Of a DNA stretch of 64,000 bases, positions 52,178 to 60,064 are shown one piece after another. This DNA comes from Paraburkholderia fungorum (GTDB lineage Bacteria > Pseudomonadota > Gammaproteobacteria > Burkholderiales > Burkholderiaceae), in contig NZ_MCAS01000012.1 in the NCBI RefSeq assembly GCF_003610895.1, positions 393,046 through 457,045 of the forward strand, read 5' to 3'. The notes below the pieces were generated by a model. That model was given only the letters and a program-made list of their open reading frames with translations, was not told the DNA's origin and ran no database searches. The translations under genes were made by a program, and so were the position numbers. Position 1 is the stretch's first letter; the number at the start of each line of letters is the position of its first letter.

Positions 52178-53952
52178 ACGCTCACCAGCGGCCCGGGGTT
52201 CTTCAGATACTGCTCGCGGATCGCGCGCGCCGACCAGTAGGCGAGCGCGGCGACGAGGCCGGTCGGGTTGTAGCCGATGCCTTGCGGGAACGCGGAGGCG
52301 CCCATTACGAACACGTTGTGCACGTCCCAGCTTTGCAGATAGCGGTTCAGCACGCTCGTCTTCGGATCGGTGCCCATGATCGCGCCACCGACGAGGTGAG
52401 TGGTCTGATAGCGGCGCGAATCGAAGTGCGCGCCGAATTCGCGCGTATAGACGCCGATGGATTTCGGCCCCATCTGCTGTGCGATCTTGTGCATCTGCCC
52501 GGTCACGTATTGCGCCATCTTGATGTCGTTGTCCTTCCAGTCGAAGGTCATGCGCAGCAGCGGCTGGCCGTACGAATCGCGATAGGTCGGATCGAGATCG
52601 AGGAACACGTCGCGGTACGACATATTGGAGCCGTGCGCATCCATCGAAATCGTGTGCGCGTAGTGATCCTTTACCGATTTCTTCCAGTCCACGCCCCAGT
52701 TCGGCGTGCCGGCCGGTGTCGCGATGCCGCTGATCGGTTTGGTGCCCGCCTGGTTCACCCACAACGGCGAGCCGCCCACAAAGCCGAGCGGGCCGTGATC
52801 GAAGTTGTCGGCATTGAAGTCGTCGACGGCGACGCCATTGCCGCCCGCGCCGATGAACGGATTGGTGAAGGTGTCCTTATCGAAGAACGCGGTGATCGTC
52901 GAGAGGTTCTGATACGCGAAATTGCGGCCGACCACGCCTTCGCCCGAGATCGGGTCATACGGCTTGCCGATACCCGACAGCAGAAGCAGGTGGACGTTGT
53001 GATACTGGAACGCCGCGACGATCACGAGATCGGCGGGCTGAAAGACTTCGTTGCCGGCGGGATCGACGTATGTCACACCCTTGGCGCGCTTTTTCGTATC
53101 GTCGAGTTCGACGCGCAGCACGTGGCAACGCGAGCGCAATTCGAAGTTCGGCGATTGCTTCAAGGCAGGCAGGATGTTCAGATTCGGCGACGCCTTCGAG
53201 TACATGTAGCACGCGTAGCCGCTGCAGAATCCGCAGAAGTTGCACGGCCCCATCTGCACGCCATATGGGTTCGTGTACGGCCCCGACGTATTCGCCGAAG
53301 GCAGGCGGTACGGGTGCAGTCCGAGTTCGCGCGCAGCCTTGCCGAAGCGCTCGGCCGAGTAGGTGTTCAACTGCGCGGGAAGCGGGAAGTTGTCGCTGCG
53401 CGGCGCATCGAATACGTTGCCGTCGCCGACCACCTTGCCGTTGACCTTATAAGCCTGGCCCGAGGTGCCGAACACTTTCTCGGCAAAGTCGAAATGCGGT
53501 TCGAGTTCCTCGTAGCTGACGCCGTAATCCTGGATCGTCATGCCTTCGGGAATGAAGCGCTTGCCGTAGCGTTCTTCGTAGTGGCTCTTCAGACGCAGTT
53601 CTTCCGGGGTGATGCGGAAATGCACGCCCGACCAATGCAAGCCCGCGCCGCCGACGCCTTCGCCCGGCAGGAACGCGGCAAGCTGCCGGTAAGGCAGGGC
53701 CGTTTCGCCGACGTTATGACGGATCGAGACGGTGGTCTTCGAAAGATCGAGGAACAGCTTCTTGCGGACGTTGTAGGTGAGCTCGTCGATCGTGTTCGGA
53801 TACGCGCCGTCCGGATAGGTGTCGCGATACTCGCCGCGTTCGAGCGCGACCACTTTGAGTCCGGCCTCGGTGAGTTCCTTGGCGAGGATCGCACCGGTCC
53901 AGCCGAAGCCGATGATTACCGCGTCGGCGTGGGGTTTGGTTTGCGTGGTCAT
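52174..53952 (-). CDS. GMC-family flavoprotein dehydrogenase subunit (gluconate 2-dehydrogenase type)
   Basis: This is the catalytic subunit of 592 residues. An N-terminal FAD fold (VIIGFGWTGAILAKEL, GFGWTG at 15-20) and the GMC segment GEGVGGAGLHWSGVHFRITPEEL are present, and a cysteine-rich stretch GPCNFCGFCSGYACY may hold a cofactor or disulfides. It oxidises a sugar acid or polyol in the periplasm, carried there by the Tat-type small subunit. Genes for subunit 3 and the triheme cytochrome flank it with 1-bp and 4-bp overlaps, the order of gluconate 2-dehydrogenase. Sorbitol or 2-ketogluconate dehydrogenases have the same layout. Confidence 0.92.
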   Translation of the reverse strand: MTTQTKPHADAVIIGFGWTGAILAKELTEAGLKVVALERGEYRDTYPDGAYPNTIDELTYNVRKKLFLDLSKTTVSIRHNVGETALPYRQLAAFLPGEGVGGAGLHWSGVHFRITPEELRLKSHYEERYGKRFIPEGMTIQDYGVSYEELEPHFDFAEKVFGTSGQAYKVNGKVVGDGNVFDAPRSDNFPLPAQLNTYSAERFGKAARELGLHPYRLPSANTSGPYTNPYGVQMGPCNFCGFCSGYACYMYSKASPNLNILPALKQSPNFELRSRCHVLRVELDDTKKRAKGVTYVDPAGNEVFQPADLVIVAAFQYHNVHLLLLSGIGKPYDPISGEGVVGRNFAYQNLSTITAFFDKDTFTNPFIGAGGNGVAVDDFNADNFDHGPLGFVGGSPLWVNQAGTKPISGIATPAGTPNWGVDWKKSVKDHYAHTISMDAHGSNMSYRDVFLDLDPTYRDSYGQPLLRMTFDWKDNDIKMAQYVTGQMHKIAQQMGPKSIGVYTREFGAHFDSRRYQTTHLVGGAIMGTDPKTSVLNRYLQSWDVHNVFVMGASAFPQGIGYNPTGLVAALAYWSARAIREQYLKNPGPLVSV

Positions 53953-54683
53953 CAGGTGCGCTTTCCTTCGATCGACACGGGGCCATACGGATAGGCCTGG
54001 CCGTTCTGGTTGACGAAGTCCATGAAATCGGCGCGCGCGCCGGGAAAGCCGATCATCTTCCAGCCGCCCATGTCGCGATTGCCGCCGTGGATCGGGTCGC
54101 AGAAGTAGCCTTCGCGGGTGTTTTGCAGCAGTTGCCCGAAGAAGACCATAGCCGGGACGTCCGCCAGATCGATCTTTCCTGTTTCGAGCGCGGCGAGCAC
54201 GGTGTCGCGGGTCGGCGCGTCGAGGGCGTCGAACGGATGCGAGTAGGTCTTCGTGCAGTAGGCATTCACCGCGGCGATGCCGAGCCGGTACAGATCGCGC
54301 GGCACGAGCTTCAGCTGGTAGCCGAGTTCCGGCGCGCCTTGCTGGAACGGACCCTGCATGTACCAGAGCGCGCCGTGCGCGTACGGCGTGTCCATCTGCC
54401 GGTCGATGAATTCCGGCACACCGGCTTCGACCGCTCCTGGGCCTTCGCTGTCTGCGGGGATCAGACGGTCGACCGCGGCATGGACGAAGGCCCATTCCTT
54501 CGCGTCGAAGAAGTGGGGCTTGTAGTCAGCGCCGGAAGCCTGGCCCGTGGCGGCAGCGCCGCTCGCGCCCTGGGCGCTCGTGTCGGCCTGCTTGACTTCG
54601 CAGCCGGCGAGGGTTCCGGCGGGAACCAGCGCGATGGCCGTGCGTAAGAAGCCGCGGCGGGAGGTGAGAGGAGATTGAGCCAT
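53952..54683 (-). CDS. Gluconate 2-dehydrogenase subunit 3-like small subunit
   Basis: This is a small subunit of about 243 residues with a twin-arginine signal SRRGFLRTAIALVPAGTLAGC. The cysteine may also be a lipobox. The mature part has the subunit-3 pattern HFFDAKEWAFVHAAVDRLIPADSEGPGA and REGYFCDPIHGGNRDMGGWKMIGFPGA. It guides export of the flavoprotein, which has no signal of its own. ATG 54683 is preferred; GTG 54698 in frame is an alternative, and neither has a strong ribosome site. It is the first gene of the three-gene operon. Confidence 0.88.
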   Translation of the reverse strand: MAQSPLTSRRGFLRTAIALVPAGTLAGCEVKQADTSAQGASGAAATGQASGADYKPHFFDAKEWAFVHAAVDRLIPADSEGPGAVEAGVPEFIDRQMDTPYAHGALWYMQGPFQQGAPELGYQLKLVPRDLYRLGIAAVNAYCTKTYSHPFDALDAPTRDTVLAALETGKIDLADVPAMVFFGQLLQNTREGYFCDPIHGGNRDMGGWKMIGFPGARADFMDFVNQNGQAYPYGPVSIEGKRT

Positions 54684-54757
54684 ATTGTTCTTTGTCACGA
54701 AAAGGGAGCGCGCCAGCGGGCTCCGGGGCAGTCGTCGGATTGCGGCGTCATGGTAAA

Positions 54758-54771
54758 TGGAACCGGTTCCA
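54758..54771. promoter_or_regulatory. LacI-type palindrome before the dehydrogenase operon
   Basis: TGGAACCGGTTCCA is a perfect 14-bp palindrome with the central CG typical of LacI/GalR operators, about 75 bp upstream of the small-subunit start. Its centre ACCGGT is also the centre of gluconate repressor (GntR) sites known in other bacteria. A sugar-acid responsive repressor encoded elsewhere is a reasonable guess. Confidence 0.6.
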
Positions 54772-54895
54772 AAGTGTTTCTACTTTTTTACAATAAGCTG
54801 TTTCCTGAAGTGATTAAATGCCGCCTTCCGGGAAAAATCGCTTTTAAATCATAGGTGTTTTTCAGCCCCTGTGGCCCGTGGGCGGGCGGCGGGGC

Positions 54896-54936
54896 GCATC
54901 CTGAAACTGACGCGAAAAAGCGACGTTTCAGGATGC
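54896..54936. repeat. Long inverted repeat in the dehydrogenase/LysR gap
   Basis: Perfect 12-bp arms GCATCCTGAAAC (54896-54907) and GTTTCAGGATGC (54925-54936) enclose 17 nt that can form a further CGC/GCG step around GAAAAA. It lies in the 383-bp region between the small-subunit gene and the divergent LysR gene, 131 bp before the latter. The rest of this gap contains the LacI-type palindrome and no gene. It may be a regulator site, an RNA hairpin or a mobile palindromic element. Confidence 0.75.
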
Positions 54937-55066
54937 TCGCCGCGCGGGACACCTTTGCGGCAAGGGGCCCGGCGCCGCTCGCCGGCACGCCGGGTCCCGA
55001 TGGGCGGCGTTTTGGTGAATCAGGCAAGGCACGTCACAATCGAGAGATTCCCCGCCAGGCGACACC

Positions 55067-55972
55067 ATGGAAAACCTCCTGAAGAAACTCGACCTCACCT
55101 CGCTGCGCCTGTTCGTCGCCGTCTGCCAGGAGCAGAACATCGCGCGCGCGGCGGAGCGCGAGTTCATCGCGTCGTCCGCCGTGAGCCGGCGCATTGCCGA
55201 GATCGAGGCGCTGATCGGCTTGCCGGTGATTCAGCGGCTGTCGCGCGGCATTACGGTGACGCCGGTTGGCGAGACCGTGCTGCGCTATGCGCTGGCAATC
55301 ATCGGCAACATCGAACAGATGAGCGCCGAGTTGTCGCGTTTTTCATCGGGGGCGAAGGGGCGGGTCCGCGTGGTGGCGAATCTCTCGTCGATCGTGCAGT
55401 TTTTGCCCGAAGACGTGGCGGCATTCGGACGCGTGTTTCCGGAGGTGTCGATCGAACTGGAAGAGGAGAACAGCGCGGACGTGCTGCGTATAGTCGGCGA
55501 ACACGGCGCGGACTTCGGCATCTGCAATTCGGTGGCGGGCAGTGAAGCGTTCGAGCAGGTGCCGTATCGGGAGGATCGGCTGGCGGTGCTGGTGCCGGCG
55601 GGTCATCGGCTCGCCGACGTGCCGCGCGTGGCGTTCGAGGCCTTGCTCGACGACAGCTTCGTCGGCCTGCGCAGCGAGAGCGCGCTGACCCAGTTGCTCG
55701 CGCAGCAGGCGGTGGCGAGTGCGGGGCGGCAGCTCGACGTGAAGATTCGCGTCAGCAGTCTCGACGCGTTGTGCCGGATGGTCCACGCGGGCCTTGGCAT
55801 TGCGATCGTGCCCGAGCAGGTGGCGCTGCTTTATGTGAATGCGCTCGACGTGCGGCTGCTGTCCTTGAGCGATGCCTGGGCGGTACGGCGTCTCATCATG
55901 ATCTTCAAGTCGCGCGATCAGTTGAGCGCGAGCGCGGCGGCGCTGGTGGGGTTCCTCGGCGGTGGAGCATAA
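55067..55972 (+). CDS. LysR-family transcriptional regulator
   Basis: This 301-residue regulator has its HTH at about 20-48 (QNIARAAEREFIASSAVSRRIAEIEALIG), then a substrate domain after residue 90. It is divergent from the gluconate-type dehydrogenase operon and ends 9 bp from the convergent hmuV gene. It could regulate the dehydrogenase operon through the inverted repeat in the gap, but a LacI-type operator is also present there, so its target is uncertain. Confidence 0.9.
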   Translation: MENLLKKLDLTSLRLFVAVCQEQNIARAAEREFIASSAVSRRIAEIEALIGLPVIQRLSRGITVTPVGETVLRYALAIIGNIEQMSAELSRFSSGAKGRVRVVANLSSIVQFLPEDVAAFGRVFPEVSIELEEENSADVLRIVGEHGADFGICNSVAGSEAFEQVPYREDRLAVLVPAGHRLADVPRVAFEALLDDSFVGLRSESALTQLLAQQAVASAGRQLDVKIRVSSLDALCRMVHAGLGIAIVPEQVALLYVNALDVRLLSLSDAWAVRRLIMIFKSRDQLSASAAALVGFLGGGA

Positions 55973-55981
55973 CGCCGGCGC

Positions 55982-56830
55982 TCAGGCCGGCACCGCGACC
56001 GGTGCCGAGCCGTCCCCTGCGTCCAGCATTCGCACGGCGAAACCAAAGCATCGTTCGATCAGCGCCGGTTGCATGATGTCGTGCGGCGCGCCTTGCGCGA
56101 TGATCGTGCCGTCTGCCAGCAAGGCGATCGCGTCCGCATAGCGGGCGGCGAGATTTGGATCGTGCACGATCGCGAGCGCGCCAATGTGCCAGCGGCGCGT
56201 CAATGCCTTCACGGTTTCGAGCAAACGATGCTGATGCGCAAGATCGAGCGCGGCGGTCGGCTCGTCGAGCAATAAATAGCGTGGCGCTTCATCTGGCAGG
56301 TCGCCTGTTTGACCGGTTTTGCCTGCCATGCCGGAGCGCGGCCAGATTTGCGCGAGCACGCGGGCAAACTGGACACGGGCAAGTTCACCGCCGGACAGCG
56401 TCGTGATTTCCCGGCCTGCCAGTGGCCCGGCGCCTGCAAGCAGCAGTGCCTCGGCGACGATGCCGCGATCCTCGCGCGACACCGCGCCGTTTGCTGCGTG
56501 CGGATAACGGCCGAGCAGCACGATTTCCTCGACGGTGAAAGGAAACACCGGGTTCGACGCTTGCGGCAGCACGGCGCGCAGCCGCGCCAGGTGCTTCGGC
56601 GGGATGTCGGCCAGCACCGCGCCGTTGAGCGTGGTCGAACCGCTCTGCTGCGCGGCGCCGCCTGAACCATGACCATGAAACTCGCCCGCCAGCGCTTTCA
56701 GCAGGGTGCTTTTCCCGGCGCCGTTGCAGCCGAGCAGCGTGGTCAAACGTCCGGGTTCGATCGTCAGCGAAAGGTCGCGCAGGATGGACCGGTTGCCGCG
56801 GGTGATGCAAAGGTGGCTGGTGATGAGCAT
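55982..56830 (-). CDS. hmuV: Heme ABC transporter ATP-binding protein
   Basis: This is the ATPase of the hemin importer, 282 residues. Walker [10 protein letters not shown] is near 34-42, signature [15 protein letters not shown] near 144, Walker [13 protein letters not shown] near 185 and an H-loop histidine in AIVHDPNLA. It sits at the inner membrane on the HmuU dimer. It is the last gene of the hmuRSTUV operon, 40 bp after hmuU. Confidence 0.93.
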   Translation of the reverse strand: MLITSHLCITRGNRSILRDLSLTIEPGRLTTLLGCNGAGKSTLLKALAGEFHGHGSGGAAQQSGSTTLNGAVLADIPPKHLARLRAVLPQASNPVFPFTVEEIVLLGRYPHAANGAVSREDRGIVAEALLLAGAGPLAGREITTLSGGELARVQFARVLAQIWPRSGMAGKTGQTGDLPDEAPRYLLLDEPTAALDLAHQHRLLETVKALTRRWHIGALAIVHDPNLAARYADAIALLADGTIIAQGAPHDIMQPALIERCFGFAVRMLDAGDGSAPVAVPA

Positions 56831-56870
56831 CGCATGCTCTCCGTCATGAGGTCTGGGGCGTCTGAGTGGG

Positions 56871-57959
56871 TCACAGACCGAGTTGACTGCGGCTGCGCCA
56901 CAACAACGCGAGAAAGAAGGGCGCGCCGATGAGCGCGGTCAGAATGCCGAGCGGCACTTCGGCGGGCGCGGCGACGGTGCGCGCGGCCAGATCCGCGAGC
57001 ACGGTCAGCGTCGCGCCGAGCAGCATGGCGCCGGGCATCACCACGCGTTGGTCGGGACCGCAAGCGAGCCGCACGCAATGGGGCGCCACGAGGCCGATGA
57101 AACCGATGACCCCGGTACACGACACCAGCGCGCCCACCCCCAATGCCGACGCCACCAGCACGGTGCGCTTGACTGCCTGGGCCGGTACGCCGAGATGCTG
57201 CGCTTCGGCCTCGCCGAGTTGCAGCGCGTTCAGCGCGTGGCCGTTGCGCGCGATCAGCGCGGCGCCGATCAGCACGAACGGCGCGACCGCGGCGAGTACG
57301 CGCCATTGCGCGCCGCCCAGGCTGCCCAGGCTCCAGAAGGTGAGCGAGCGCAGTTGTGCGTCGTCGGCGAGATAGGTGAGCAGGCCAATCGCCGCGCCCG
57401 CCAGCGCGTTGATCGCGATGCCGGCGAGCAGCAGCAGCGGCAGCGCGAGTCTGCCGCGTGCGGCGGCGAGCCGGTACACCAGCGTCGCCACGAGCAGCGC
57501 GCCGATGAACGCGGCAAGCGGCAGCCAGCCGAGGCTCACGGCGCCGATCACAGGGCCGAGCACGATCAGTGTCGTCGCGCCGAGCGCCGCGCCGCTGGAG
57601 ATGCCGATCAATCCGGGATCGGCCAGTGGATTGCGAAACAGCGCTTGCAACGCACTGCCTGTCGAACCGAAGCCCGCGCCGACCAGCAAGGCCAGCAGCA
57701 CGCGTGGCAGACGAATCTCGAGCAGCACCGCGCGGGCCTGCTGAAGCGACGCGTCGCTCGCCAGTTCGGCGGGGCTCGCGAGCAAGGCGGACCACACGAG
57801 TGCTGGGCTGATTCGATAAGCGCCGACGCAGATCGCCGCGAGCGTCGCCAGCCCGGTCGCGATGCCGAGCGCGCCCAGCATCAGGCGGGCGGCATGCCGC
57901 CGCCGTTCGGCGAGCGTGCGCGGCGGGACGGGTGCGAGTCCCGCGATATCCGTATCCAT
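56871..57959 (-). CDS. hmuU: Heme ABC transporter permease
   Basis: This 362-residue permease of the FecCD/BtuC family has about ten helices. Typical blocks are [45 protein letters not shown] and [12 protein letters not shown], and the C-terminal [20 protein letters not shown] coupling region. ATG 57959 starts within the hmuT stop (1-bp overlap). The frame is open upstream but only as a shadow of hmuT. It forms the membrane channel for hemin with HmuV. Confidence 0.93.
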   Translation of the reverse strand: MDTDIAGLAPVPPRTLAERRRHAARLMLGALGIATGLATLAAICVGAYRISPALVWSALLASPAELASDASLQQARAVLLEIRLPRVLLALLVGAGFGSTGSALQALFRNPLADPGLIGISSGAALGATTLIVLGPVIGAVSLGWLPLAAFIGALLVATLVYRLAAARGRLALPLLLLAGIAINALAGAAIGLLTYLADDAQLRSLTFWSLGSLGGAQWRVLAAVAPFVLIGAALIARNGHALNALQLGEAEAQHLGVPAQAVKRTVLVASALGVGALVSCTGVIGFIGLVAPHCVRLACGPDQRVVMPGAMLLGATLTVLADLAARTVAAPAEVPLGILTALIGAPFFLALLWRSRSQLGL

Positions 57960-58927
57960 CAAGCCTCCAGGAGCCGCTGGTTCAGCGTGGTCACGGCATC
58001 CGGCAGACGGGGGCCGAAGCCGAGCAGGAACAGCGCGTCGAGCGCGACGACGCATTTGTTTTGTCCCGCGGGCGTGGCGGCGAATCCCGGACTTGCCAGC
58101 ATGGCCGCCGCGCCGCCCACCGCGCTCAGGCCTTCGTCGGTCGTCAGAATGAGATCGGGTGCGGCGCTGACCAGCGCTTCCGCCGAGAGCGGCCGGTAAC
58201 CGTTGAAGCCCTGCATCGCGTTGCGCGCGCCGGCATAGGCGAGCATTGCGTCGGCGGCGGTGTGCTGACCGGCGACCATCGCCGCATTGCCGGTGTGATT
58301 CAGCACGAACAGCACGCGTAGCGCTTGCTTGCGCCCGCTCAACGGCGACCTGGCAACCGTGTCGCGGGCGCGCTGCCACGCGTCGTCGAAACGGGCGCGT
58401 AGCGCGTCGCCCTGTGTGTTCACGTCGAGTGCCTTGGCGATGCCCGTGATCTTGTCGCGCACGCTGTTTGCATCGTGCTGCTCGGCGAACGACACGACAG
58501 CGACGCCCGCCTGTTTGACTTGTGCGAGAACGTTAGGCGGTCCCGCTTCGGCGGAGGCCAGGATCAGATCGGGCCGCAGCGACAGCAAACCTTCCGCCGA
58601 CAGCGCACGCTGATAACCGACCTTCGGCAACGCGCGCGCGGCGGCGGGATAACTGCAGGTCGTATCCGCGCCGACCAGCAGGTTGCCCGCGCTGTCAGGC
58701 GTACCTTCAGCACCCAGCGCGTAGACGATCTCGGCGAGCGCGCCGCCGACCACGATCACGCGCCGCTGCGGCTTGCCGAACGCTGGCGGCTGCAGCGCGC
58801 CGAGCAATAACGCGCCGCCGCCGAACATGAGGCGGCGCCGTTGCCTGCTGATGCGACCGCCGCCGACGTTGCCGCTCGATTCTTTGCGCATTGTTCCGCC
58901 CAATTTGCCGCTCATTTCGCGCGTCAC
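57959..58927 (-). CDS. hmuT: Periplasmic hemin-binding protein
   Basis: This 322-residue binding protein of the cluster A-II (TroA-like) fold has a basic N-terminus followed by a signal helix (RQRRRLMFGGGALLLGAL). Features include RVIVVGGALAEIVYALGAEGTP, VGYQRALSAEGLLSLRPDLILAS and PLSAEALVSAAPDLILTTDEGL. Tyrosine and other residues in these loops hold heme iron in relatives. It shares 4 bp with the hmuS stop and 1 bp with hmuU. Confidence 0.9.
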   Translation of the reverse strand: MTREMSGKLGGTMRKESSGNVGGGRISRQRRRLMFGGGALLLGALQPPAFGKPQRRVIVVGGALAEIVYALGAEGTPDSAGNLLVGADTTCSYPAAARALPKVGYQRALSAEGLLSLRPDLILASAEAGPPNVLAQVKQAGVAVVSFAEQHDANSVRDKITGIAKALDVNTQGDALRARFDDAWQRARDTVARSPLSGRKQALRVLFVLNHTGNAAMVAGQHTAADAMLAYAGARNAMQGFNGYRPLSAEALVSAAPDLILTTDEGLSAVGGAAAMLASPGFAATPAGQNKCVVALDALFLLGFGPRLPDAVTTLNQRLLEA

Positions 58928-60000
58928 GCTGCCGCTCCGTTCTCGAGCGGTGCGATGCCGGCGATCAGTTCGCGCCAGCCCGCGAGTTCAGGGGTGCCGG
59001 GTTTGCGCGCGCCGAACAGCATGGCGATGTTTTCGCCGTTCGCGTCGAACAGTTCGAGCGAGGTGACGATGCCGTCGCTGGTCGGTTTGCGCACGACCCA
59101 CGCGCTTGCAATCAGATCGCCGCGCAGATGCAGATTGAAGCCCGGGTCGAGCACATTGACCCATGGTCCCATCAGACGGATGTTTTTGACGGGGCCGGTA
59201 TGGATCTGGATCATGCCGCGATTGCCGACGAACACCATGATCGGCAGCGCGCCTTCGGCGGCGCGTTCGAGCAGACCCTGCAGCGCGTCGTTGGCGACCG
59301 GATACGCATAGCGGCGTTCGGCGAGCCGCAGCGCCTGGGTGCGCGCAAGGCCAAACTTGCGCAGGAGGCCGAAGAACTGATGGGTGTCGGTCATCGCGTG
59401 CCACGCGGCCTGAAACGCGGGGACGTCGATATCGCTGTCCAGATTCTGCGCGGGCGGCACGATAGGGTCTCCCGTCTCGAGGCCCGGGGTCTGGTCGCGC
59501 ATTTGCCAACGTTCCACAAATGCGTCGAAGGCGGCGTGATTGCTGTGCTCGCGTAAGAACACCTTATGCACGGCATGGCCTTGCGTATCAAAGAATTGCA
59601 GGCTCTTCTGCACGCCGTGCGCGGTCTCCTCGCGCACCGCGAAACCCGAGGCCCACGCGTGATAGAACACGCGCAGATCGATCGCGCTGCCGAGCACGAG
59701 ACCGACCGTGCCGTCGTGGCTCATATCCTCGTAGGAACCGTCCTTTTCATGGACGGCGGCTTCGTTGCGCGTGAGCGCCATCACCGCACCCAGTTGCGGC
59801 ATCTGTTCGAACAATTCGACGAAGCGCGCCTCGAGCCGTACCACGTGCTCGCCGACGAACGCGGCGAGCGCCTCGCCTTCGCTAATGCCGAGCGCGTGCG
59901 CGGCCTCGCGATTGCGCAACTTCTGCGCGCTCTTCAGATTGAGAAAATCATGACGCAACTGATGCAATGAAGCAGCGTCGTTGAAAGCGGAATTCAGCAT
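58924..60000 (-). CDS. hmuS: Hemin-degrading factor
   Basis: This 358-residue cytoplasmic protein of the HemS/HmuS/ChuS family has two repeated halves, each with a heme-handling histidine region (for example HDGTVGLVLGSAIDLRVFYHAWASGFAV and MGPWVNVLDPGFNLHLRGDLI). The start has REAAHALGISEGEALAAFVG as in the family. It receives imported heme and releases iron or stores heme. It lies 64 bp downstream of the heme receptor gene and overlaps hmuT by 4 bp. Confidence 0.92.
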   Translation of the reverse strand: MLNSAFNDAASLHQLRHDFLNLKSAQKLRNREAAHALGISEGEALAAFVGEHVVRLEARFVELFEQMPQLGAVMALTRNEAAVHEKDGSYEDMSHDGTVGLVLGSAIDLRVFYHAWASGFAVREETAHGVQKSLQFFDTQGHAVHKVFLREHSNHAAFDAFVERWQMRDQTPGLETGDPIVPPAQNLDSDIDVPAFQAAWHAMTDTHQFFGLLRKFGLARTQALRLAERRYAYPVANDALQGLLERAAEGALPIMVFVGNRGMIQIHTGPVKNIRLMGPWVNVLDPGFNLHLRGDLIASAWVVRKPTSDGIVTSLELFDANGENIAMLFGARKPGTPELAGWRELIAGIAPLENGAAA

Positions 60001-60064
60001 GATGGAGACCTCGCAATGCCGGATGGCGGGTTGAAAGAGGAGAAAGCGGTACGCGTGCGCAGCA

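Noticed and set aside
52178..52762. N-terminal extension of the cytochrome c frame
   Set aside because: The extension overlaps the flavoprotein gene out of frame; the real start at 52177 begins a proper signal peptide and overlaps the previous stop by 4 bp.
52141..53994. About 617-codon plus-strand frame opposite the flavoprotein gene
   Set aside because: Antisense shadow of a well-supported GMC gene, without recognisable motifs.
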